Of a DNA stretch of 64,000 nt, positions 9,301-15,710 are shown piece by piece. This DNA comes from an uncultured Prevotellaceae bacterium (GTDB lineage: Bacteria > Bacteroidota > Bacteroidia > Bacteroidales > Bacteroidaceae), in NCBI GenBank assembly GCA_900315105.1, contig OMXX01000024.1, forward strand, positions 1-64,000. Reading direction: 5' to 3'. Position 1 is the first letter of the stretch, and every line of letters begins with the position of its first letter. A model generated the notes under the pieces. The model saw only the letters and a program-made list of their open reading frames with translations. It was not told the origin of the DNA and did no database searches. Made by a program: the position numbers and the translations under genes.

Positions 9301-10191
9301 CTCTGTAAGTTCAAAGCCGTCGTTACACTTGATAAGACCGTCAGGATTCTTGAATGTAACCTTAACCTCACCGTTTTTAACAGGATCAACAAGGAATATA
9401 TAGAGCTTACCATCCTTGCGAAGCTCCACAGTCAGGATATCTACAGCCTTGCCGTTTACAGTTACTGTAGCTGTGCTATTGTCAAGCAGATAGTTGCCTG
9501 ATGCCTTCTGTGATGCAAGAGATGCGGCATTTGTTGGATGACCGAGATCTACACATATAACATCATCGTTATATGAAGCTCCTGCTATAGCAGCCTCTTC
9601 GAGAGTTACCTCATCAAGGAAGAACTCACCTGGGTTATAGATATTGAAAGAAGCGAAGTACTTGTCCTTGTTAGCTGCATTGTATGCCTCCTTGCTTGCA
9701 CATTGCTTGTCGTATTCTGCATCCTGCTCAGCCTTGCTCTTGAAGTAGTAAACGTGTGAGTACTTGGTGAATTCGCTGCCAATGTTTGTGATATCAGCCT
9801 GTGAACCTACTGGGATATCAGCATTCTCAACGCCCTGCATCAAAGAAACTCTTGCCTTCGCACTTGACACGCTACCCTTGAGATAGTAAGTAAGACGATA
9901 GCTCTTGCCCTCCTGAAGTGGGAGGTTACGGAACTTAACGGCACGACGCCATGTAGCATTGTCATTTGGAGTACCAGCGTCATTATTCAGGAAAAGAGCC
10001 TTACCCTTGAATCCGCCATCGCTGATTTTCCAGTCATCACCTTCTTCCTGATTAATAAACTCATAGAAAGCTACATCTGATGCTGCTTTTGTCTGTTCTG
10101 CATCAAAAGGCTCTTGAAAGACTTGCTGTGCCTGAGTCACCAAACCGCAAGACAGCATTACACTTAAACTAAGTAGATTTTTAAATTTCAT
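6376..10191 (-). CDS. Large secreted multidomain protein with jelly-roll modules and T9SS tail
   Basis: 1271 residues; no catalytic domain recognised. Signal peptide (1-21, ends TQAQQ), a first beta-sandwich (about 25-200), an SbsA-like Ig domain (about 315-420, TITLTFDKKVFAKGEYVP), two related jelly-roll modules (about 440-600 and 610-780; YSSGPRGFNFTG, MYFRSGLG, MAAAFFAREC), an Ala/Lys/Glu-rich helical stretch (about 790-960, FIVAR-like), a further beta domain (about 1010-1210) and a tail (YYTVDGKQTLNPQGI...KVVK). The YSSGPR modules match the one at the C-terminus of the GH98 protein, so both may bind the same glycan. It has its own promoter, a roughly 320-base leader and its own terminator. 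A surface glycan-binding or scaffold role in xylan use is inferred from position. Confidence 0.8.
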   Translation of the reverse strand: MKFKNLLSLSVMLSCGLVTQAQQVFQEPFDAEQTKAASDVAFYEFINQEEGDDWKISDGGFKGKALFLNNDAGTPNDNATWRRAVKFRNLPLQEGKSYRLTYYLKGSVSSAKARVSLMQGVENADIPVGSQADITNIGSEFTKYSHVYYFKSKAEQDAEYDKQCASKEAYNAANKDKYFASFNIYNPGEFFLDEVTLEEAAIAGASYNDDVICVDLGHPTNAASLASQKASGNYLLDNSTATVTVNGKAVDILTVELRKDGKLYIFLVDPVKNGEVKVTFKNPDGLIKCNDGFELTEFTETADINSNLTEIYSDIYTEPALESVTPLDGSFALESKDLKTITLTFDKKVFAKGEYVPKATLSTGAELTLKTTEETSNTLTFEYNGPELAKGTYSIKVENIVSDQSTPANDIVLTYEIGKINLAKTEYTEIVDKTVADCENVVPLGWKLYNGAEDIRENGTEYSSGPRGFNFTGSTVPAAMYFRSGLGNSEIGSAEITEPVTIPAGEVEFRAYYAAWKNPGFKLKITLTDEAGNEVIAKEVEALANANGNRTLKFDEYIYRFKSNGGKYNYKIETVDAGVDHEALCGGFKVFTYKESAGDKVESEVVLTETFASCGGNMPAEGSGWIVYENNNPLAAGSGRSGTSGILNLGTGGMAAAFFARECGANENGNMRITYGEQEGGPKLELKAGTYEISYKTATWNDEGGNANGTSKVFLQIIDAATGEPVLTKEHVNSTAANYKNGANANPNVEADKVSFSFTTDGGTYILKAWGTQNTVWGDVKIEKPGSKAAKYYQNLAEAVELAKQEAALAAEEKYNGKTKDALNGAIAKYDVADPKMHTDKEFDAAVKELEALVKQSKGRRANIDKYPTSLESLQKAVEEAKESKYANIPEVADAEKYYNENKDVDYVKLDDAALAKAVEVLDNKANLTSNMVKTCLPLVTKQITDLAAAIVALDEASANDEAILAAGNVTTDDQSLVAKLKYIYTSKLYKKIATENPFKTKDADTGDEVDVTIPASFLIQNANFYSTGTVNNGDVAAKETDFPGWTIEKTTGNISAVWGTAQWCGEPASATKPVVDAAVKSPWGTSEYDAKQLIEDIPVAKYNVSIIVGEDGGGEPRKESYAYIGEGEAQIKNVYEGEEPDAEGKVSYSRDTQRTREFNDIVTKADGNGGNFGSILLGAHVNVNGGFGRIDNATLTITGKADNFDYAKAAAAIDQLLATSIESVEAAPAGEPTSVKYYTVDGKQTLNPQGITIKVESWANGYMKVSKVVK

Positions 10192-10519
10192 ACCTCGTTG
10201 GTTTTAGTTTATGTTTATGGTTATTTAAATATAATTCCTAATCCGTGTTAGGTTAATATACATTATCTTCTGCAAGCTTTTGGCTCGCATAGGGGAGTGC
10301 GTATCAGTTTATGGCTGTACGTGTTGATTCCTAACTGCAACGTGCGTGGTTATTCGCGCGAGGCAAAAAGTAGTGTATGTTAATTCCTAAAGAGAGGTTT
10401 CGACTCTGATTTGCGTTAGTGAATTGTTTTATGGTTATTTGCTTACAGAGCGATGCCTGATCCTAAATTTAATAGGGTTTGTCACTCGCAGAGTGGTACC
10501 CGATTCTAATTTCTGGGTG
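10192..10519 (-). promoter_or_regulatory. Long structured 5' leader of the 1271-residue gene
   Basis: About 320 bases lie between the ATG and a minus-strand TAACTTTG box at 10520-10527. The plus strand shows recurring ATTCCTAA-like octamers (about 10236, 10329, 10383, 10460, 10502) and two TTTATGGTTATTT copies. I see no open frame and recognise no riboswitch. Confidence 0.45.
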
Positions 10520-10527
10520 CAAAGTTA
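10520..10527 (-). promoter_or_regulatory. Probable -7 box for the 1271-residue gene
   Basis: TAACTTTG on the minus strand followed by GCACCC; the only good TAnnTTTG match upstream of this gene. Confidence 0.5.
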
Positions 10528-10699
10528 AACTAATTCCAGAAATAACCCCTTGTAATTTGTAACAAAAAGTTTTCTCTGTGTAACACAAATGTATTCCTGA
10601 CACTCTATAAAACCTTTTTTGCTAAAACTACCATCAAAACAACGAGAGTTCGACAGCTTGCTTCAGTTTGGTGGGCGTCAGCAAAAATTGATGGACATT

Positions 10700-10775
10700 A
10701 GCAGCAAATGGTTTTAACTGACAATGACTTTTCGCAAACTCGACAAGCTAAGTTCGTTGAATTCGCGTTAACTAT
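10700..10775. repeat. Dispersed repeat, copy 2
   Basis: Contains GGTTTTAACTGACAATGA and a degenerate AGTTCGTTGAATTCGCGTTA, matching the layout of the copy at 48866-48930. Confidence 0.5.
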
Positions 10776-10910
10776 GGATGATTTGCCTGTTTTCCTACGA
10801 TTATTGACTTGTTGACGCCAAACCTTGTAAACAAAAGTTTTCTTTGTGTATCAAATATTCAGAGACTCTTCTCCTTGACACAGAAAAGAATATATATGGA
10901 ACGAGATAAA

Positions 10911-10941
10911 TTGCATATATAAATTAAATGGAGTACCTTTG
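10911..10941 (+). promoter_or_regulatory. Bacteroidota promoter of a candidate small RNA
   Basis: TTG at 10911-10913, exactly 20 bases, then TACCTTTG at 10934-10941. This fits the primary sigma factor consensus of the phylum. No gene follows, only a terminator about 70 bases later. Confidence 0.65.
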
Positions 10942-10947
10942 CATCAA

Positions 10948-11060
10948 ATTCATAAATGTTAGGTTAGTAGTAATTAAACCAGAAATGATTTAGTAGTTAG
11001 TTAGTATTTGCACCCACTGTTTCAATAGCGATTGTTCAACAGTTGGGTGCTTGTCTTTTA
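10948..11060 (+). ncRNA. Candidate orphan small RNA, about 110 nt
   Basis: Bounded by the promoter at 10911-10941 and a terminator-like hairpin at 11010-11050: arms GCACCCACTGTT and AACAGTTGGGTGC with one bulge, followed by TTGTCTTTTA. No plausible reading frame lies inside. Confidence 0.5.
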
Positions 11061-11224
11061 TCCTTATTTCTGAACTATATCCACTTTTATTTTTCATATA
11101 ACCAAACTTTCGCTAGCAAAAACCATAAAAACGCCAATTATTTATATGTACAATTTACCTTTTTAAATAAAGGTTGTAACGACTTTCTCTATTTTTTCCT
11201 TTTAATTCGATATATTCGTTGTTA

Positions 11225-11390
11225 GATCCCTTGTAACTCCCTTCTTCCTCCCTTGTGACTCCCATGTAAGTCCCATTTTATAGGAACGGACTTGAAGCGG
11301 ACTTGAAGCGAACTTGAAGCGAAGGAGAAGCGAACCTACAGCGAAGGCAGAACGAAGGCATAGCGAAGGATCAACGGAAGTATAACTGCT
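11225..11390. repeat. 11-base-period inverted array 1
   Basis: TCCC recurs at 11227, 11238, 11249, 11260 and 11271, then CGGA or CGAA at 11287, 11298, 11309, 11320, 11331, 11342, 11353, 11364 and 11375, all exactly 11 bases apart. Right-hand units read CG(G/A)A, about five variable bases, then A(A/G). Left-hand units are the complementary form. The array ends CTGCTTTT. Confidence 0.85.
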
Positions 11391-11442
11391 TTTGAGTTGT
11401 ATTGCTTATTTTTCACAGATAGAAAAACAGAATTTTTACACT

Positions 11443-11768
11443 ACTCGTCAACTCGTCACCCGTAGCGCTGTAACAAAGTGTGCATCAAAGAATTACAGCG
11501 GTGATTCATTTCATTCTACTCGTCACCCACTCATCACCCTTATGTGGTATATCAATCTGATACACAATAAGTTGCAAAGTTGATTCACTCGTCACCTTTT
11601 TCATGGTGACGAGTGCGGAGAGGGTAAATTGCGCGTATAATATCCACATTCTCAACAAGATACAACGATTTGGGTGATGAGTGTGGTGACGAGTGGTATA
11701 GGGTGAATTGACGCTGTAAACACCAATGCAACAACAACTTACAGCGCTACGGGTGATGAGTGACGAGT
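11443..11768. repeat. 326-base nested imperfect palindrome
   Basis: Outer arms 11443-11473 and 11739-11768 share CCCGTAGCGCTGTAA and complement. Middle arms 11493-11539 and 11672-11719 share ACAGCG, CTCGTCAC and CATCACCC. The inner hairpin is 11587-11614. All three have a centre near 11600-11606. There is no transposase; it could be a small non-autonomous mobile element. Confidence 0.7.
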
Positions 11769-11818
11769 TTTTTGAAAACTCTTTTTCTGAACCTGAAATC
11801 GAAAAAACAGCATAGAAG

Positions 11819-11850
11819 TTTGGAAGTATAATGAAAAATGTATATCTTTG
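11819..11850 (+). promoter_or_regulatory. Promoter for the 11.87-12.8 kb genes
   Basis: TTTG at 11819-11822, 20 bases, TATCTTTG at 11843-11850. Confidence 0.65.
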
Positions 11851-11872
11851 CATTCTGACAAATCAAAGGAAG

Positions 11873-11980
11873 ATGAACAGCTTCAACGATAATATCACAT
11901 CGTTCGGTGCCCCGTACGCTGATGCCACAGCCTTGAAAATGTTGCGCGTGAAAGAATTGGTAAAAAAGGAAGAAAATTAG
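11873..11980 (+). CDS. Small open frame, 35 residues, unknown
   Basis: ATG 23 bases after a good promoter; the peptide begins MNSFNDNITSFGAPYADA and ends RVKELVKKEEN. GGAAGA just before the ATG could serve for ribosome binding. Its stop is 9 bases before the next ATG, so it would be the first gene of a two-gene transcript. Composition (GCC, CCG, TAC codons) looks more like coding DNA than the flanks. It may be a real small protein, a leader peptide or the remnant of a larger gene. I do not recognise it. Confidence 0.35.
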   Translation: MNSFNDNITSFGAPYADATALKMLRVKELVKKEEN

Positions 11981-11989
11981 AAGCAAAAA

Positions 11990-12802
11990 ATGCACATAAT
12001 ACGATTTCTCCAGGAAATTAAACATTTATCAGTAGTATTCTTAACAATATTTTTGTTCCAACACAAAGTGTATGCTTCTGATGATGTTGAACTATATGGC
12101 AAATGGACGTCATGTACATACGTGTCATTACCTGATAATAGCATTTTGAACGACTCAACTCGTCGTGCATATGGTATTATCCCTATCGCATGTAGCCATT
12201 TTTATTTCTATGAAAATGACACTGGTGTTTTTTTAAATCCTGCACGAGAAGAGACGGTAGAATTTAAATGGCATTTAGCAAATGACACCATTCATATTCT
12301 TCATAATGACACTTTGATTATTTATAAAATTGACAAAAAAAACATTCGAACAGATACGAAAGAACTTTATCTACGACTATTATCAAAAGAAACCAAGGTT
12401 TTTCCTTTTTCATATGTAATTGTGACAGACTATTTTAAGCCTTCTAAATTCGTGATGGATCCTTTGATAAGGATTAAAGAACTTGATGATGATATTCGTG
12501 AAACTATAAATGACATCAAAGAGAAACGACGCATTGATGAAGTCATTATTGGGTATGAGAAAGATGAAAAGTATTACTACACGTATCTATTTGACTATAA
12601 TGAAATTTCAACTAATGGAATATTTGATGATATTCAAAACTGGAAAAACGGAGTAAAATTTGTTCTTTCCGTTATATACGACGATAATATGAATTCTTTG
12701 CAGAGAATTTCACGCTTAACATTTGAAGATGACAAATATTTGCCTGAACGAGTTTCTCTTGATAGTGAAGAAGATTTTCCGATAACCCGTAATGCAAAAT
12801 AG
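11990..12802 (+). CDS. Secreted hypothetical protein
   Basis: 270 residues. An N-terminal hydrophobic stretch (LSVVFLTIFLFQHKVYA) acts as signal peptide. Residues 30-115 look like a small beta-barrel of lipocalin-like type: LYGKWTSCTYVSLPD, YFYENDTGVFLNP, EFKWHLANDTIHILHND. The rest is charged and mixed alpha/beta with no motif I know. The coding DNA is much more AT-rich than the glycosidase genes, as expected for an accessory gene. A terminator follows at 12811. Function unknown. Confidence 0.7.
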   Translation: MHIIRFLQEIKHLSVVFLTIFLFQHKVYASDDVELYGKWTSCTYVSLPDNSILNDSTRRAYGIIPIACSHFYFYENDTGVFLNPAREETVEFKWHLANDTIHILHNDTLIIYKIDKKNIRTDTKELYLRLLSKETKVFPFSYVIVTDYFKPSKFVMDPLIRIKELDDDIRETINDIKEKRRIDEVIIGYEKDEKYYYTYLFDYNEISTNGIFDDIQNWKNGVKFVLSVIYDDNMNSLQRISRLTFEDDKYLPERVSLDSEEDFPITRNAK

Positions 12803-12810
12803 CTATTTCT

Positions 12811-12854
12811 CACACTGCCTCGTGAATTTTTGGTAGTGTGGGATTTTCTTTTCT
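12811..12854 (+). terminator. Intrinsic terminator
   Basis: CACACTGCC...GGTAGTGTG stem followed by ATTTTCTTTTC, starting 9 bases after the stop of the 270-residue gene. Confidence 0.8.
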
Positions 12855-12929
12855 CAGCCACTCTGACTATCGGGAAGAACACCTAAGCCAAATATGTGAC
12901 TATGGATTAGTTATTTCAAGGCTGTTCTT

Positions 12930-13080
12930 CTTCCTATGATCCTCCCTTGTACCTTCGCTCTTCCTCCGTACCAAAGTCGGTGCAAAGTCGGTGCAAAGTC
13001 GGTGAGAGAGCGAAGAATCATCGAGTTTGGTTAGGAGGAAGAGCGAAGGATCAACGGAGGAAGAAGGGAGGAAGAATATG
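12930..13080. repeat. 11-base-period inverted array 2
   Basis: Left units at 12932 (TCCT), 12943 (TCCC), 12954 (TTCG), 12965 (TCCG). Central units AAAGTCGGTGC are three in a row at the same period. Right units are at 13011 (CGAA), 13022 (CGAG), 13033 (AGGA), 13044 (CGAA), 13055 (CGGA) and 13066 (GGGA). The central block is offset by one base on each side. It shares CATCGAGTTTGGTTAGGAG with array 3. Confidence 0.85.
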
Positions 13081-13118
13081 GCTGTTGTTTGTGATAATAC
13101 AAGAAAATCAGAATATGT

Positions 13119-13150
13119 TTTGGTGGTATGAGAAAAATCGCTTACCTTTG
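13119..13150 (+). promoter_or_regulatory. Promoter for the 155-residue gene
   Basis: TTTG at 13119-13122, 20 bases, TACCTTTG at 13143-13150; the leader is about 115 bases. Confidence 0.6.
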
Positions 13151-13279
13151 TACACAATTAGCAAACTTTAGCCTATAACACACCATAAATGTAGATGCGT
13201 CTAATCATCTGATTAAGAATCCTGCCAAAGCGAATCGCAATTATGGAAATGTAAATTATAACGATGGAGGTATATTATT

Positions 13280-13747
13280 ATGGGTAAGAAAGTAATATGT
13301 TTCATTTTATATTTTTTCGTAGTATTGTATTCTTATGGACAAAATATGTATACGGAAAAAATAAAGTGGGAGGAACATGTAGAAACTATTACATGTTCAG
13401 ATACTTGTGAAATTGTTTCAAAAATACAGCAAGTATGTAAAATTAATTCGCATTATTATAATAAAAAGTTATTAACAGTTGGTGACGAAACTTTCTATTG
13501 CGTCTTTGTTCCTATTGGTTCGGGAATACCTTGGTGGCTAATTTCCGTTTATAAGAAAACAGATAATAACTGGAAATTAGTCGCAAGAGGAACCGTAGTA
13601 AGAGATGCACTCGTACTTACAGCACGAATTAGTCCTAATAACGATAAAATTTTGTTTTTTACAGCTAATTGTATTGTTACCAAGACGGCTATAGAAGTGA
13701 AAGAAGAAATGGAAGAAATCGGAGAATTATCACTTTTTGATTTGTGA
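13280..13747 (+). CDS. Secreted hypothetical protein
   Basis: 155 residues with a signal peptide (VICFILYFFVVLYSYGQ). The mature part has alternating beta-strand patterns (FYCVFVPIGSGIPWWLISVY, NWKLVARGTVVRDAL) and an acidic C-terminal helix. AT-rich like the 270-residue neighbour. The start is the ATG after GGAGGTATATT, a recognisable ribosome site. A third-frame stretch just upstream (about 13181-13288, KNPAKANRNYGNVNYNDGG) looks protein-like and may be a gene remnant. Function unknown. Confidence 0.65.
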   Translation: MGKKVICFILYFFVVLYSYGQNMYTEKIKWEEHVETITCSDTCEIVSKIQQVCKINSHYYNKKLLTVGDETFYCVFVPIGSGIPWWLISVYKKTDNNWKLVARGTVVRDALVLTARISPNNDKILFFTANCIVTKTAIEVKEEMEEIGELSLFDL

Positions 13748-13832
13748 CATTAATATTCACTAACAAAAATGTAACTGTTTAGTGTCGTTATTTGAACTTC
13801 TTCTATTTTTGAATCATATCTCAAATTCTTTT

Positions 13833-13876
13833 ATAATGCAACCAGCCTAACTTGTATTATAGGCTGGTTGCATTAT
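13833..13876. other. Perfect 17-bp stem-loop
   Basis: ATAATGCAACCAGCCTA and its exact complement flank a 10-base loop, between the convergent 155-residue and ATP12-like genes. No U-tract follows on either strand, so it may be a transcript-end hairpin or processing site. Confidence 0.65.
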
Positions 13877-14022
13877 CTTGCCCCGAATACCCCATTCCAT
13901 AACATCACACATGCATTTCTGGCGGTAGAATTGTAACATGGAACTCTGAAATTCAGAACAAATTAGTTTTATTGCTAAGAGAAGGAGATTTTTATCCTTT
14001 AGGACATCTTTTCCCTTTCCTT

Positions 14023-14676
14023 TTACAACTTCCAATACTCGCAGAAAGCGGATATTGTGGCTGGCATATCGGCAGGGAGGTCTATTCCCTCTCTTTTGCA
14101 GTAAGCAGAAAGTTTTGCCACGAAATCTTCTATAGAATAGGCGGTTTCACCCATTGTTTCCTTTATTATATAATAAGGAAGGGCGAGGGAGTCAAAGGCG
14201 CAATAGAGTACCGTTATGGCTACAAGCTGATACATTGAGCACCCAGCGATAAAAGCCATCATCTGCTGTTTGAAAGCCTTTACCATCTGGTCAGCCTCCT
14301 CATCGCTCATAGCCTCAATAGCCTTTTCCTCGCGGAATGCGATGAAAGGGTCATACTCCACATTATGCTCCAGACAGGTTAGCAAATCCTCTGCAACGGT
14401 CTTCTGGTCGTATTCCGCCGTAAGGTCGCAATAGGTGTAATGATAGCAGAGAAGTGATGAGCATGATGTATAGTCAGCCTCAGCCTCAAGCTGTTCGATG
14501 ATACGATTGGCAAGGGCCTCGTCATAAGTATAGATGATGTTACCCTTCGGGGTGTGCATCTTCTTCTTGTTCTTGAAAATGGTGAGGTGGTCACCTTTTT
14601 GTTGGAAGGAGTAAGCCCCCTCCCGACCTCCCCGAGGGGAGGAGGTATTTATATAGCTTTTATCGCTTGTGGGCAT
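14023..14676 (-). CDS. ATP12-chaperone-like protein
   Basis: 217 residues. From about residue 35 the protein has the layout of ATP12 (F1-ATPase assembly chaperone) family members: MHTPKGNIIY, a helix, a conserved LLCYHYTYCDL segment, a helix holding DPFIAFREE, then a hydrophobic helix pair (SMYQLVAITVLYCAFDSLALPYYII). This assignment rests on pattern memory and is tentative. The first 25 residues (MPTSDKSYINTSSPRGGREG) are encoded by a GC-rich palindrome of the type also found at the start of the glycosyltransferase at 20882. The native start may therefore be further in. Confidence 0.6.
   Translation of the reverse strand: MPTSDKSYINTSSPRGGREGAYSFQQKGDHLTIFKNKKKMHTPKGNIIYTYDEALANRIIEQLEAEADYTSCSSLLCYHYTYCDLTAEYDQKTVAEDLLTCLEHNVEYDPFIAFREEKAIEAMSDEEADQMVKAFKQQMMAFIAGCSMYQLVAITVLYCAFDSLALPYYIIKETMGETAYSIEDFVAKLSAYCKREGIDLPADMPATISAFCEYWKL
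14614..14666 (-). repeat. GC-rich palindrome, TATATAAA type, at a translation start
   Basis: On the minus strand it reads GCGATAAAAGCTATATAAAT, then a palindromic block around CCCCTCGGGGAGG and a G-run. It encodes part of the N-terminus of the ATP12-like protein. Confidence 0.65.
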
Positions 14677-14695
14677 GTTAATTATTAATTGTTGC

Positions 14696-14746
14696 GGCCT
14701 CTCCCCCCGTCCCTTTCCCGTAGGGAGGGAGCCGGAAGTCGATAGG
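14696..14746 (+). repeat. GGCCTCTCC...GGAGCCGG palindromic element, single copy
   Basis: Degenerate copy of the element best seen at 45520-45655: GGCCTCTCCCCCCG, TAGGGAGGGAGCCGG, then AAGTCGATAGG. Intergenic. Confidence 0.75.
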
Positions 14747-14774
14747 CATGTTAATTGTTAAATGTTAATTATTT

Positions 14775-15032
14775 AAGTTTCGCTTGTTCGAAACTGTCTG
14801 GAAGACAGTACTATTCGTAACCCCGTACATACGAGTGAAACGAGGATGTGCGGGGATGAAAACCTCTACTCCTTTAACTGCCTGGAGGGCAGTACATCGT
14901 CAATCAGGTACAGCCTTCCAGGCTGATCAGTTGATGGAGATTCTATATCCGAGGGCATCCTCTCCTTCGTCGAGTATGCACCTCGGTTACTCATGGTGTT
15001 GCCTTCCAGGCAATAACGAACAAGCGAAACTT
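14775..15032. mobile_element. MITE-like element with 16-bp terminal inverted repeats
   Basis: 258 bases bounded by AAGTTTCGCTTGTTCG (14775-14790) and its perfect complement (15017-15032). TTAATTATT occurs just outside both ends (14765-14773 and 15036-15044) and may be a target duplication, though the region is AT-rich. Inside are four short hairpins of the type ACTGTCTGGAAGACAGT, ACTGCCTGGAGGGCAGT, CAGCCTTCCAGGCTG and TTGCCTTCCAGGCAA. No transposase; the open frame across it is not convincing. Confidence 0.6.
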
Positions 15033-15035
15033 GAA

Positions 15036-15710
15036 TTAATTATTAATTGATAAAACTTTTTCTGAAAGTTGTCTTTGTAAATGCGGTTCGTATTCCGAGG
15101 CATCAAGGATATGAACCTTAAGGGCAGAGGAACTCGGAAAGGCGTTGAAGTAAGGGTCGTTGGTGATGAAAAGATCAACACTCTTTATTTCCCTGTTCAT
15201 AAGTACGCCATTACGATAACCCACTATGCGCTGGCGAATACGTGGAATGACCTTGATGCCTGTACGCCCATCGTGAAACTTCACTACTGCCACAACGTGC
15301 CAGCGTTTGCGAGTACCTGCGAGTTGCTGTTTCTGTTCGGGAGTGCTCTTATGGGTAATCGTTATATGTCGTCCGAAACGCAGGTTGATGTCGTTCATCA
15401 TCTGACGAAAAACCTTACCATGAGCGCTCGTGTCCTTAATGCCGTTGAAATGAATATAGTAATGTATCATCTCATGGATGATGGTATCCTCCACTTCTCG
15501 TTCAGGCAGATCAAGGCGGATGCTGATACGGAGACGGAAGTCGTAGAGTTCCATCTTACCAAACAGTTTCCTCTTTTTCTTATACACAAGCATGCCAAGA
15601 AAGGTCTTGGCATTGCTTAGTTGGATGGGAAGAATAGGGAGTTTATCATCAAAAAGAAGATGATTAAACTCCCTAAACTTATTCTCAATATATTCTATTG
15701 TGGGTTTCAC
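15036..15710 (-). CDS. SprT-like zinc metalloprotease-domain protein
   Basis: 224 residues. The SprT-like domain spans about 8-120: FREFNHLLFDDKLP at the start, then the zinc motif HEMIHYYIH (HExxH) and a downstream AHGKVFRQMMNDIN helix supplying the further ligand position. A basic, beta-rich C-terminal part follows (KRWHVVAVVKF, IRQRIVGYRNG). Family members relate to SprT/Spartan proteins; bacterial substrates are mostly unknown. Its start overlaps the stop of the next upstream gene by 4 bases (ATGA), so the two are translationally coupled. The MITE-like element ends 4 bases after its stop. Confidence 0.85.
   Translation of the reverse strand: MKPTIEYIENKFREFNHLLFDDKLPILPIQLSNAKTFLGMLVYKKKRKLFGKMELYDFRLRISIRLDLPEREVEDTIIHEMIHYYIHFNGIKDTSAHGKVFRQMMNDINLRFGRHITITHKSTPEQKQQLAGTRKRWHVVAVVKFHDGRTGIKVIPRIRQRIVGYRNGVLMNREIKSVDLFITNDPYFNAFPSSSALKVHILDASEYEPHLQRQLSEKVLSINN

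Noticed and set aside
11043..11225. 60-residue open frame after the small RNA terminator
   Set aside because: Begins inside the terminator hairpin; low-complexity AT-rich DNA with no start signals.
11225..11390. CRISPR array
   Set aside because: The unit is only 11 bases with no spacers of about 30 bases, halves are inverted, and no cas gene is present.
13847..14035. 62-residue minus-strand frame between the hairpin and the ATP12-like gene
   Set aside because: Overlaps the end of that gene, crosses the 17-bp hairpin and has no recognisable features.
14784..15050. 88-residue open frame (SGTAFQADQL...) across the MITE-like element
   Set aside because: It follows the internal hairpins and terminal repeats exactly and has no upstream ribosome site; best explained as an accident of the element.
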